Origin: Bordetella ansorpii
Lineage (GTDB): Bacteria > Pseudomonadota > Gammaproteobacteria > Burkholderiales > Burkholderiaceae_B
DNA length: 64,000 nucleotides
Assembly: GCF_900078315.1 (NCBI RefSeq)
Contig: NZ_FKBS01000029.1
Location: 197,758 to 261,757, forward strand
Reading direction: 5' to 3'
Shown: positions 28,525 to 41,100 of the stretch, one piece after another
How positions within the stretch are numbered: the stretch's first letter is position 1
Layout: each line of letters opens with the position of its first letter
Position numbers and translations under genes: made by a program
The notes under the pieces: model-generated
What the model was told of the DNA's origin: nothing
Databases searched by the model: none
What the model saw: only the letters and a program-made list of their open reading frames with translations

Positions 28525-29128
28525 CCGGCGCCGGCATGGCGCGTCCCAGCCGCGCCGCGCAGCCCGCGTGGGCGCGGCGCAATTCGTTGTCCACGATACG
28601 CTCGGACACGCCGAACATCGCGGCGATCTCGCCCCGGCCGCGCTGCTCGATGCGCGCGGCCACGAAGATGGCCCGGCGGCGGCGCGGCAGGGACTCGACG
28701 GCATCGGCCAGCAGGCGCAGGCCCTCGCGCCCGGCGGCCTCCTCGTCGGTACGGGCAAGGGGATCGGGCAGCGCCAGGGCCTCGGCGTTGTCGTCCAGCG
28801 CCACGGCGGGCTGGCGCGCCTGCGCGCGCAGGCCATCGATGGCCGCGCAGTACGCCATGCGCAACAGATACGCGGCCGGGCTGCGCACCGCTTGCGGGGC
28901 CCCGGACGGCACGTCGGCCTGCCCCTGCATGCCCTCGGGCTCGCACCCGGCCTGCAGCCGCAGCCAGGTGTCGTGCAGCGCCTCGCTGGCCAGATCGGCG
29001 CAGCCCAGCCGCCGGGCCAGGCGCTGCGCCAGATCGCGATAGTGCTCGCACAGGTAGTCCTGCAGCGAGCGGCGGGCGGCACGTTCCCGCCCGCTGCCCG
29101 CGTACGGGGCGGTGTCGATCACGGACAT
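28496..29128 (-). CDS. ECF-type RNA polymerase sigma factor, downstream of the giant exoprotein
   Basis: A 210-residue sigma-70 family protein with region 2 ([29 protein letters not shown], then [18 protein letters not shown]) and region 4 ([39 protein letters not shown]). The region-4 text [11 protein letters not shown] and [12 protein letters not shown] closely parallels LTPRCLAIFVAAK and SARLVEKELHRA of the ECF factor at 42717, so the two belong to the same FecI-like subfamily. It begins 61 bases after the exoprotein stop on the same strand, with GGAG before ATG 29128. No anti-sigma gene lies next to it. Confidence 0.88.
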   Translation of the reverse strand: MSVIDTAPYAGSGRERAARRSLQDYLCEHYRDLAQRLARRLGCADLASEALHDTWLRLQAGCEPEGMQGQADVPSGAPQAVRSPAAYLLRMAYCAAIDGLRAQARQPAVALDDNAEALALPDPLARTDEEAAGREGLRLLADAVESLPRRRRAIFVAARIEQRGRGEIAAMFGVSERIVDNELRRAHAGCAARLGRAMPAPVSRRPAACG

Positions 29129-29189
29129 GGTCGAACTCCGGTCGGATCAGTCGGGCGTCGTGGCCATCTCGGTTTTTCGCGGCGCCGCT

Positions 29190-32100
29190 TCAGTCGCCCA
29201 GCGCCGCGCGCTCGGCGGCCGTCAGCACGGCGCGCTGCACCGGCCCTTCCGCGCCTGCGCCCAACACCATCACCGTGCCGGCCGGGCGCGCGCCCACGGG
29301 CTCGATGCGGCCCGTACGCGGGCGCGGCGGCGGCTCCTGCGGCGCGCGCGGATCGCCGAAGCCGAGGATCTGCACGCTGATGACCGACGGCAGGTTCTGC
29401 CGTGTCGCCGCCCGCGTGCGCGCCACGGCATCCTGCGCGGCGGTCGCCGCGCTGGATGCCGCCGAGCTGGCGCTGGCCAGTGCGCCCGTGTTCACCGCCG
29501 CCGTCACCGGCACGCCCACCGTTTCGCCCTGCGCCTGGATATTGGCCGCATTGGCCACCTGCAACGCCGAAATATTGACGTTGCCCGACGCGCGGATGCC
29601 CGCCTCGCCGGCGTCGATGGTGCCTTCCGGCGCGTGCAGGTCGATGCCGCCGCTCGGCACTTCCGGTATCGGCCGCAACGTGGCGATGCCCGCGCCGGAC
29701 GACGGCGTCTGCGGCGAGATCGCCACGTTGCCCACGTTGTCGTAGAGGCGCTTGGGCGGCGTATAGACGATGGTGGTCTTGGCGCCCCGTCCCGCGTTGA
29801 TGTCGCCATGATTCGACCAGGCGAAGATGTCGCCGCCGAAGGTGGTCATGATGCGCGACAGGCCCAGCAGGATGCTGCCGCTCGAATACATCTGGATGCT
29901 GCCGGCCCCCTGGGTGACCAGTCCCGCGGGCACCACGTCCGCCCCTTCGGCCGGCCGCACGCCCTCGATGCCGATGAGCGTCTCGCCGCCCGGCACCAGC
30001 GTCTGGATGCCGCCGCCCAGCACGGTGCGCACGCCGGCGTTGGCGGCGGCGCCCTGGAACAGCGTCATGTCGCCCGCATAGGCGCGATCGGCGGGGAACA
30101 GCGTGGCGATCATCTGGCGGCTGCGCAGGTAGCTGCCGTAGCGCGTGCTGTCCGGGTCGTTGTATTCGCGGCCGCCCTGCGTGAGCTCGGCGTAGTAGAC
30201 CTGGCGCAGGAAGATGCGCTGGTGCTCCGGCGCCAGCCGCGCGAAGAAGGCCTGCGGGGACTGCGCGGCGGCGTCGAACACCACCGGCGAGCCGTCGTCG
30301 GCAAAGCGCAGGCCGGCGGCCCGGGCGTTGCCGTCGGCGTCCCGGCCATAGCGTTCCAGCAGCCACGCGGCCAGCTCGTCCTGGTAGGTGTGCGCCACCT
30401 TGCCCGGCTGCTCGGCCAGCGGATAGCCCGGCCGGGTGTCGGCCTGGTTGGCCGGGTCCAGATACCGGTCGGCGAGCGCGGCGTAGTCGGCCTGCCCCTC
30501 TCCGACGCTGCCCGCCCCCAGGCCGACCTGGATGGCGATCTCGGCGCCGGGGCGCGTGTCGCCCTCGACGATGGGGCCGATGCTGACGAGGCTGGCCTGG
30601 TTGCCTTGATAGAGGTTGCGGCCCGCGCTGACTTCCAGCGTGCCGGGGCCGGCGATCTGGACGTTGGCGTAGAAGACGTCGCGGCCGGCCGCGACCATCG
30701 ACACGTCCGTGGGCGAGTTATTCAGGATCAGGCCGGTGTCGAACAGGACGCCGTCGCCGCGGCCGAAGTTGACGATGTCGCGGCCGGCCAGGATGCGCGA
30801 CGGCCGGGCGGCAATGTAGTCGGTCTGATCGACGAGCGTCACCGGATCGAAGGTGGTGGCGCCGATGCCGCCCAGCGACACGTTCAGCAGGTCGCCATTG
30901 ACCGCGTAGAGGCGGATGGGATCGCCGCCCGCGCCCGCCGCTGCGGGCAGGTTGGCCTGATACGTGAAGAAATGCTTGTACGACTGTTGGCTGGACGCCG
31001 CGTGCGGCTTGAAGGGGTTGGGAATCGCGTCGGCGGACGCCGGGGCGCCCGAGACCAGCCAGCGTGTGGCGTCGCCCGCCACCAGCCTGCCGAAGGCCTC
31101 CGTCAGGTAGGCCGACCCGTAGATGGAATCCCAGGCCAGCAGTTGCAGCAGGCCCGGCCCCTCGGACGGCGCCAGCTCGACCAGCGTGCCGCCGCCGTAG
31201 TAGATACTGCCGCTGGCCGCGGTGGCGGAAAAGCGCGCCGGCAGCATCTGCGGCGCATTCCTGAGCGCGCCGACGCCGGCCCTGCCGATATTTTCATTGC
31301 TGGTGGTGGACGGGACGGCGTTCAGGGGAGTCAGGTTGCCGCCGGCCGACACCAGTTCGATGGCGGTATGCGGCCGCCACAGGCTGAACAGGCTGTTGGG
31401 GCCCCGGCTGGCGGGCACGTCGCCGTCGGCCAACTGGCCGGGGTCGCCCACCCCGCCCAGCACCAGGTCGCCGCGGGCGCGCAGCTGCGCGCCCGCATCG
31501 CCCAGCACCAGCACCGGGCCGCCCAGCGCCGTGGTCGTGCGCAGCAAGGCCGCTTCGTAAGGATCCAGCGCGCGGGGATCGTCCTTCGTGGCGGTGCCGT
31601 ACTGCAGTTGCAGTTCGCCGATCGCGCCGGCCAGCAGATCGACATCGCCGCGCAGGTTGGTCAGCGAACCGTTCAGGTCGTCGCCCCGCATGTTGTTGGA
31701 GGTCGAATCGCCATGCTCGGGGTTCAGGCGCCCGCCCACGCGCAGTGTCAGGTTGCCGCCGCCGGTCTGCGCCAGCGTGCCGCCGATGACCGCGCCGGAC
31801 GCGTCCGTGGCCACCTGCGTGACGTAGCCGCTGCCGCCCACCGCGACCACCAGGCCCTGCGTCTGCCTGACGTAGTTCGACGGCACGGCGGCCGGCGCCA
31901 GCACGCCGGCATCGCCGCCCACGTCGATGGCGACATTGCCGCCGCCCAGCGCGCCCAGGCCGGCGAAGCCGAAGAAATACGAGGTCGCGCCGTTGACGGT
32001 GGGCACGTACTGGCCGTAGCGGATCGACCAGGTGGCCGCCTGGCCCAGTTCCGCGTCGCCGCGGCGCACCAGCCAATGGTTGACCGGATAGGAATCCACC

Positions 32101-35100
32101 ATCGAGTTGTTGCTGTCGGAATACAGGAACCCGCTCATGTCGCCCTGGACGGCGATGCGCAGGTCGCCGCCGTGGTCGCTGACGTAGCTGCCATCCGGCA
32201 CCGACACGCCGTCGGGCAGGGCCACCTGCGATCCCGCGGTGTAGATGCCGTACAGCGAATCCACCGACAGGTCGCCGCCGGCCAGCAGCTCCAGGCTGCC
32301 GGTGCCGGTGCGCACCACGCTGGGCACCGGCGCGCCCGACAGGCCGACGAGCGGATTGCTGAAGCGCAGGTTGCCGGCGCCGGCCAGCGAGGCCGCGGTG
32401 CGCAGGGCGCGCGCATCGGCCGCGCCCAGGTCGGCTCCGCTGGCCAGGCGCAGCGCCCACGACTGCGTGCCGGCGGCCTGCATGCGGGCCGCCGCCATGA
32501 TGGGCATGTCCTCGGACAGCGTCGAGATGTAGGTGCCCGCGGGCAACACGTTGCCGGCCGACAGGGCGACGGCGTCGATCTGGAAGTACGGGCTGGTGGC
32601 GTACTGGAACATCGCCAGGTTGGTGCCGGCGGGAATGCGCGTGCCCACCACGAAGATGTTCGCGGTCGCGGCGGTCGGCGCGGTGAAGCCGGCGCCGATC
32701 CGGTCGCCGATGCTCAGCCGCCGGTCTAGCGCGATGGTGCTGGACAGCACGGTGCCGCTGGCCCATTTCAGGTTGCCTGCGGCGTCGTACACGTCGGCCG
32801 TCACCACCATGTTCAGCGGCATCGTGGCATTGCCGGACACGACGGCTTCGGCCGTGGTGACCCCGCCCTTGGTCAGCCGGGTGGACTGCCCCGCCACGAC
32901 GTCGAAATTCAGCGTGCCGCTGTTCGGGATGCGGGAATTCACGCCCAGCGTCTGGCCGCCCGCCGTGACTGTCCGGTCCGCGCCCAGGGTGACGGCCTCT
33001 TCCACCACCCGGAACTCGACGCCGGTGGCCGCCGCGCCGAAGCCGTCGCTGATGTTGCCGTTGACGGCCAGGTCGCTGGCCGCGCGCAGCAGCAGCTTGC
33101 CCGGCTGGCCGGCGCCGTAGGCCGCGGAAGCCGGATCGGTATCGGCGCCGGGGCCATAGCGGTATCCGGCCAGGTCGATGTCGCCCTTGACTGTGAGCTT
33201 GCCCGCGCCGGCGGCCGGGCTGGTGATGTCCACGCCGGGCCGCAGCGATGCGCCGGCCAGGCCGGCCACCCGCTGGCGCAGGCCCGCGCCCGCCGACCCG
33301 TAGGCGTTGTCCATGAACTGGCGGCTGCGCGCGTGGATCTGGTCCAGTCCCACGGACCCGTCGGCGCCCACGGGCGCGGCGCCGCCGTTGTCCTGCACCA
33401 CCGTGCCGTCCGCGTCGGTGGGCGAGTAGCGCCAGAAGCCGTACACCGACACCGCCTGCGCGCCGCGGATCGTCACGGCGTCGGGCGCGCTGATCCGCAC
33501 GTCGCCGCCGGTCTCGTCCGCGCGCCAGGCGTTCAGGTCCACCTGGCCGCGGCTCACGCCGTCGGGCGAGGACAATTCCAGCGTCGCGCCGCCGTCGATG
33601 CGCAGCCAGCCCGCCTGCGTGGCGGTCAGTTCGATGGTTCCCCGGTTCGAGGCCTCGATCGGCTGGCCGTAGCTGTCGACCTGCAAGGCGCCGTCGGTGT
33701 CGCGCACGTCCAGCACGGCGCCGGCGGCCAGGGTGAGATCGTCGCGCGCGGCCAGGCGGATGCTGCCGGGTATGGCGCCGCTGGCGTCGATGGCGCCGGA
33801 CACCGTCAGCCAGCCGCCGTCGACCGATACGTCCACCGCGTGGGCGCGCAGGGCATCGCCGGTGATGTCCAGGTTGCCGCGCTTGAAGGCGAAGCGCCGC
33901 TGCGCGGTGAAGCCGGCGTCGTTCAGCGTCGTGTTCAGCACAGCGAAGTCCGTGCTCAGGCGGTCCGCCTCGTCGCCGATCTGCCAGGCGCGCAGCACGA
34001 GGGTGCCGCCGGCGGCGTCCTCGCCGCCGTGGGCGCGCAACGCGCCGCCCAGCAGCACCCTGCCGGCCGTGCCGGATTCGTCCAGCGCCGTCAGCGTCAG
34101 CCAGCCGGCGTCGTTGTGATACGTGTACGCCGGGTCGGCGTCCGTGCCGCCCCGCGCCGGCGTCCTGGCGCCGGACAGGTCGATCAGCGAACCGGCCTGC
34201 TGGACGATGTTGCCCCGCTCGCTTTCCAGCGAGACCTCGCCGCCCCAGCCGTAGGCGTCCACGTCGAACAGGCGCGTGGCGCGGCCCGCCACGTCGAGCC
34301 GGCTCTGCCCGCCCAGCGTCACGTCGCCGCGCGCCTGCACGGCCAATTGCCCGCTGGGCAGCACGACGGCGCTGTCCAGCGCGACGCTATCGGCGATGAG
34401 CCGCAACGTTGCGCCCTGCCCGGCCGCCGCATCGTCGGCGGCGGCCGCGCCGGCCGGGGCCGACAGCGTCAGCGCCCCGCCCGTGCGCCAGGTCGAGACC
34501 GAGCCCGCCTCGCCGCTCAGAAGCGGCGCGGCCAGGTCCAGCCGCCCGCCCGTGCCGGCGTAGGCGTCGGCATCGTAGTTCGCGTCCGGGCTCGGGCCGG
34601 ACTGGTAGACCGACAGGTTGCCGGTGCCGTTGGCGATGATGTGCTCGCGCGCGCCCAGCGTCACGCCGGCGAAGCCCAGCATCAGGCGGTCGAAGGCGAT
34701 GTCGCCGCGCGCACGGCCCTGCTCGGGATAGCCCAGCACGACGCGGCGCGCATCGACCTCGAAGCGGCCGCTGCCCGTGCCCGCGCCGCCGGCCGGCACC
34801 GCGCCCGGCTTGGCGCTGGCGGTGGAGGTGCCGTTCACGCCGCCCTGCCAGACCAGCGTATCGGTGGCCAGCCGCACCGTGTCCTGCGCCTGGCCCCAGC
34901 CGTAGATGGCGGGCGTGCGCAGCAGCAGTTCGTCCAGGCGCGACTCGCCGTCGGCGCCGTAGGTGTCGAGCGCGACGTCGCCATAGAAGTTGATCGAATC
35001 GCGCACGGCCAGCGACAGGCGCTCGACGGCGGGCGCGCCCGTGGCCGGGTCGCCGGCCAGCAGGGCTTCGAGCACTTCCTGGCTCAGGTTCATGCCGGTG

Positions 35101-38100
35101 GGCAGCTGCGCGGCCGCCTGCGCCAGCGTGTCGGCGCGGCCCACGTTCAGGGCGGGCACGGACAGCTCCAGCCTGCGCGTGGCCAGCCGGGGCGTGCCGA
35201 CGACCGACAGCCCCGACGCGGCCATGAAGCCGATGGTGCCGTCGGTGCGGATGAAGGCGCCGTCGTTCAGCGTGATGCTGCCGGCCACATTGCGCAGTTG
35301 GGTGCCCATGGCGATGTCGCCGTTGGACGCCACCAGCACGGGAATGCTGGCCCCGTAGAAGAATCCCGTCTGCGGCGTGTCGGGCGCCGCGACGCCGCGG
35401 CCCAGCGTGTCGATGCCCGACCCGGACTGCAGCGTGATGCCGTTCCTGGCGGTCAGGATGACCTGGGAACCCCGCAGCACCGCGCCGGATTCGAGCGTGA
35501 CCGCCTGCGCCGCGCTGCGCTGGCCCAGCCAGCTGAAATCGACCACCGATCCGTCGTTGACCAGATCGACCGTCGGCGTACCGCCCAGGTAAAGATTGGG
35601 CGCGTTGAACGCATTGAGGGTGTCGGCCGAGATCGGCACCACGCCGGTCCGGCGCGCCGTCGTGCTGCCCGGGCCGGTAATGATGAATTCGGCCCTGGAA
35701 TACGTGGAATTGCCGTGCGACAGCCCGGGGATCACCACCAGGCTGGCGCCATAGGCGTCGTCATGGGCGGCGTCGCTGTTCATGCGCGTCTGCCCGTCGA
35801 ACCGCAGGGCGGGTTCGTCCAGGCTGCCCTTGCCTTCCGGCAGGAACTCGATGCCCAGCGTCAGGAACTTGCCGTCGCGCGGCAGGATGGGCCGCGCGCC
35901 GCCGAACGTGGCGGCCTGCCCGAGCTGGTAGGCGTCGTAGCTCGTCTCGTTGTATTGCGACCAGGTGCGCAACAGCGCGCCCGGCGCGACGTTGACCTGG
36001 GTATGGCGCGTGTCGCGCACGGCCGTGCCGGCCACGCTGGTCACGCCCGACACGCTCCACGAGCCGTCGCGCAGCCGCACCGGTTTCGCGCCGGACAGTT
36101 GGCTGGCGCCCAATTCGACGCGGAATGCGCCCGGCAGCAGCGCGTAGTTGGCCGGCAGCAGCGTATAAGTGCCGGCCGGCAGGCCGGGCATGTCCGTGTC
36201 CAGGGTGATCTGCTGGCCGATGCCCGGCACGTCGCCGGTCCAGGCCGCGTAGTAGCCGCCGGCAACCGGCGCGGCGGCCCCGGACCCGGCGCCCGGCACG
36301 ATGGCATAGACACGGCCGCCCGGCTGGCGCGCGTTGACCAGGGTATCGCGCGAACCGCCGCGGCCCTCCACGAAGGCCGCGCCCAGCAGTTCCCCGCCGC
36401 CGGACAGGTCCAGCACCGAGCCCACATGGCCGACGATGTTGGCCGCGCCCAGCCCGATGCCCTGCGGAATGCCCGACTGGAAGGTCGGCACGGCGTCCGC
36501 GGTTTCGAGCAGCATGCCGGTGAGCGCCTGCACCGTATAGGGATCCGCGCCGTCGACGGTGTAGTTCACGCCGTCGGCCGTGCCGCCATACGGCATCGCC
36601 AGGCCGGCCGCGCTGACGGAGGTCAGGCTGCCGGGCAGCAGCTCGATGCGCAGCGTCTTCTCCTGCGGGAAATTGGTCGTGCTGCCGAGCTGGATGGTGC
36701 CCAGCGGCGCGCGCAGCGTGCCGCCCTGCAGGATGGTGTTGGCCATCAGCGTCAGGCTGCCGAACACGGAGTACGGCGTGGACGGCGCCACGCCCGGCGT
36801 GGCGGCGATCTCGATCTTCGCGTCGCGCACGTAGGTCGTGCCCGTGTTGCCGGTCAGGGCGGTGTTGAAACGGTACCCTGCGTAGAGGGTGCCCGAGGCG
36901 CCGGTGCCCGGATAGATCTGGCCGGCGGTCAGCGACAGGTCGCCCGGCACGGCCAGGATGCCGCCAAGAAAGCGCAGGTCCGAATCGGTCGACAGCGCGG
37001 TCTGGTCGAACAGGACCTGGACACGGTTCTGCACGTCGATCAGGCCGCCGTGCAGCGTCAGCGCGCCGTCGTAGGCATAGTCCGCCAGGGCCTGGGTCAG
37101 CTTGCCGTACGCGGGCGGCGCCACGGTGGTCTGGCCGTCGAGCAGCACATACGGCGCCGACAGCGCGGCCGTGGCCCCCGGCTGCGCCGCCACCAGCGGA
37201 CCGCGGCGCAGCGTCAGGCTGCGGCCCACCGACAGGTCCACATTGCCGTCGAAGGCGATGGCGCTGCGCGCCATCAGCGACACGCGGTCGAAGCCGCCAG
37301 CGGCGATCTGCGCGGCGCCGACGCTGGCCCGGCCCACGGCCAGGCTGTCGTCGGCCAGGCCCGCGGCGACGTCGCCATCCAGGCGCCAGGCCGGCGCGTC
37401 CTGGCTGAGGGTCAGGACGCGGCCGGCGGCCAGCTCCGCGGGAATGGGCCAGCTGTCGTCCCAGTAGCCGCTGGGCCGGTTGTAACCGAGCGCCTCCAGG
37501 CTCATCGCCAGCGCGCCGCCGGACGCGCCCGTGCCGCCCGCGCGCGCCAGCAGCGTGCCTTCGTTGTAGATGCCATAGTAGGAACGCATCGCGATCGTGC
37601 CGCCGTCGGTGGCGACCGCGACCGGCGTGGAAACGATGCGGCCGGCGTCGGGATTCGTCAGGAACAGCGACGAAACGTCCAGGCCGGCGCGCGTATCGAA
37701 GACGACCTGCGCGCCCGAGGCGTCCAGCAGCGCGCCGGGACGCACCACCACGAAGGCATCGGCCGCGTTCTCCAGCCCGGTGTTGTCGTCGTCGGTGAAC
37801 TTGTAGGCATCGCCGTCCTCGCTGCCCAGTACGATGCGCCCGCCGGCCAGCACCGCGCCGTAGCGCAGGCCCAGGGCGTCCAATGCGGTCCAGGCGCGGC
37901 CGGCCGCGTCCAGCTGCGCGGTCGAGCCTATCCAGACCGAGCGGCCGTCCGGCTTGTCGTCGATGCTGGTGGAGCGGGGCTTGAGATTGAGCACCGCGAT
38001 CTCGCCGCCCGGCGCCTCGATGCGGCCGTCGACCGTGATCTGCCCGCCCGCGCCCAGTTCGACGCGCTGGCCGGGATCGACCACGATTTCCGCGCCCTGG

Positions 38101-41100
38101 CGCACGGCGATCTCGCCGCCGCTGCGCAGGTCCGTCGCGGCATAGTTCACGCCCGCGCGCAGCGCCAGGCTGGCCCCGGCGCGCTGCGTCATCCTGGCAC
38201 TGCCGGCGTCCTCGCCGAACAGGGGCAGGTCGCTTGCCAGCATCCGGCCCAGGACCGGATCGCTGCCCGTGGCGACATCGGCCAGGACGTCCGGCGCCAG
38301 GCGATAGACCGCCGTGCGCGGCTGCACGTGCGCGCCTTCGAGTACCGTCACGCGCTGGGTCGAATCGATGACGTAGCGGGAAAAGCCCGTGGACAGCCAG
38401 CGGTCGGTATCCAGCGCGCGCTCGGAAGATTCGGCGGCATCCAGGGAATCGCCCGCCACCGGGCCGATCCGCCAGGCCTCGCCCGTGCGCAGGGTCAGCG
38501 TGCCGCTGCCCGAGCCCTCCACGCCATAACCGCGCACTTCGCCGTTCAGCGTCAAGACGCCCGTGCTCATGCCGGGGCCCTGCGCCGCCAGCAGCGACAC
38601 GCTGCCGCCCGCCCCGCCGCGCGGCGAGCCATCCACCAACAGTGCCGCGCCGGCCGAGGCGTCGATCAGCGCGCCCTCGGACAGGGCCGTGTCGCGCGAG
38701 CTGGACAACGTCACCGAACCGCCGTCCAGCCAGGCCAGGCCGGAGGCCGAGGCCGGGTCGAGCGAGGCATTGACCCACATGCCGCGCACGTCCAGCGTCG
38801 CCCCGGAGGCCAGCGTGACCGAGGCCGTGCCGTCGCGCAGCAATTCGGTGGTGGGCCGGGTGCCGCCAGATGCCGCCACGCCCGTGCCGTTGAACCAGTT
38901 GGTCGCCACGATGCGGCCGCCGCGCGCGACGATGTCGCCCGCGATGTCGACGACGGGGCCGGTCAGCACGACCGAACCGCCGTCGGCCACGCGCAGCGCC
39001 GGCGCGACGCCGGCCGCCCCCGCGCCGCCCACCGTGATCGTGCCGCCCACCGCCAGATCCAGCGCGCCGAATTGCTGCGCATTGACCCAACCGGTGTCCA
39101 GCCACACGGTATTGGCCCGTTCCGGATGCTCGTGCAAGGCGTCGATGGCGTCCAGGTCGAAGGCGACCGGCTCGATCTGGCCGATGACCAGATCGCTGTC
39201 GTACACGCCGATGCGGCCCGCGAACCGGCCGGTCGAATAGCCGTGGCGGCCCAGCACCAAGGCGCCGGCGCGCGCCGCCGCGTAGTGGCGCTGCAGATAG
39301 GCATCCAGTAGCGCGGCGTCCGGCGTGCCGGTCTGGCGCGGCCCCTGGTAGACGCCGGCATCGACCTCGCCCTGCAGGATGGCGGTGGGCGTGTCCAGCA
39401 CGAGCTGCCCCGCATCCCGGCCCACCGTGTAGCCCGCCTCGTAGCGGCGCGCCGGCGCGATCAGCGGGCTGAAATAGCGGCGCGTGGAACGCTCGCCCCA
39501 GCGCGCGTGCACGTCCTCGAAACCGTTGTACACCCCCGCGTACAGCATGTCCGCCGGGGCCGACGACAATTCGTACAGCCGGCCGTCCGCGCCGCGCAGC
39601 CAGCTCTGGTTCAGGTAGCCGCTCTGCACGTCGATCGTGCCGCCGGCGACGCCGATCCGCGAGCCCTGCTGCGTGATGACCTGCCCGCCGCGCAGCACCA
39701 CCGTGCCGCCCTGCGCGGTCCATTCGCCGATGCCGTGGCCCTGGTTGGCCACCCAGCCGCCGACTTCCAGCAGGCCGCCGGCCGTGTACCAGCGGCCGTC
39801 GTCGGCCACCAGGGTGCGGCGGTCCACCCACAGGTCCAGGCTGCTCAGGTAGCTGCGGTTGTTCCGCGTGTCGCTGTCGCGGTTGATCGGCGCGTCGCGC
39901 AGCTCGTTGCCCTGGATGTTGACCAGCACGTTGTTCGACGCCATCGTCAGCGTCACGCCGACCGCGCCCGAGACGTCCAGTTGCGCGCCGTTGCGCACCT
40001 GCACCCGGCCCGCGCCGGCCGCCGGATCGCTGCCGGCCGCCACCGCGATCTGCCCGCCCGTGGCCAGCGCCAGCGCGCCCTGCCCGGCGCCCCCCTCGAC
40101 GTCGACGATGCCGCCGCTGACGATCTCGATGCGCGACAGGTCGCGCCGGTCCTGGCCCGTCCACAGATTGTCGAAGGCCCCGCCCACGCGCAGCTCGCCG
40201 GTCGTGGCGGCCTCGGCGCGCGCCAGATCCTGTGCGCCTGATTCGGAAATCAATTGCGCGCGCTGGCTGTCCAGCGCGGTCTGGCCGTTGTCGCGCAGCG
40301 TGACCGAACCGTCTTCGCCGAGTACGACATCGCCGGCCACCACCGCCGTCAGCGAACCGGCGCCCAGCGCGACACGGCCCTGGGCGTCGCCGGCGCTGTT
40401 GAGCAGGTGGATGGTGCCGCGCGTATCGACGCTGGACGTGCCGACCGCCACGCCGTCCTGGCGCACCTCGCGCCCGGCCAGCGTGATGTCGCCTTCGCGG
40501 GCAAGGATCAGGCCGGTGTTGGCCGCCCTGCCCGTCGTCCCGTCCACCGCGATCTGCGGCGCGACTTCATTGCCGCGCGTGGTCGAATACTGCGTGCCGC
40601 CCTGCGCGGTGTCCGTGGTCAGGCCCTTGCGGATCACGAAGCTGTCGCCGGCGGCCAGCAGCGCCTGGCCGCGCGGCGTCTGGATCGTGCCGGCGTTGTC
40701 CACCTCGCGGCCCAGCAGCAGCACGTAGCCGCCGCCCTGCGTCACCGAGGCGGGCTCGCGCGAGGCCAGCCGCGCGCCGGCCTCGACGCGCACGTTGCCC
40801 ATCGCGCCAGTGAACGAGGGCATGTAGTCGTTGCCGCTGCGCGTGCCGTACAGGCCCTGGTCGGCGAACTGCCGGTCTTCGATGCTGGCCGCCGCGGCTA
40901 CCAGGCTGCGCGCGTCCACCTGCGACGTGCCGCTGAACACGATGCCGTTGCGGTTGACCACCATCACCGTGCCGTCGCCGCGGATCGTCCCCTGGATCTG
41001 CGAGGGCCGGGCCTGCGGGTCGTTGACGCGGTTGAGCACCGCCCAGTCGGACTGCTGGCGGAAGTCCACCGTGGTATCGCGCCCCACGTTGAAAGACTCC

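Noticed and set aside
33333-39311. A 1,992-codon open frame on + opposite the exoprotein gene
   Set aside because: It is the antisense shadow of the GC-rich exoprotein; its composition is dominated by Arg, Ala, Gly and His, with no domain and no ribosome-binding site.
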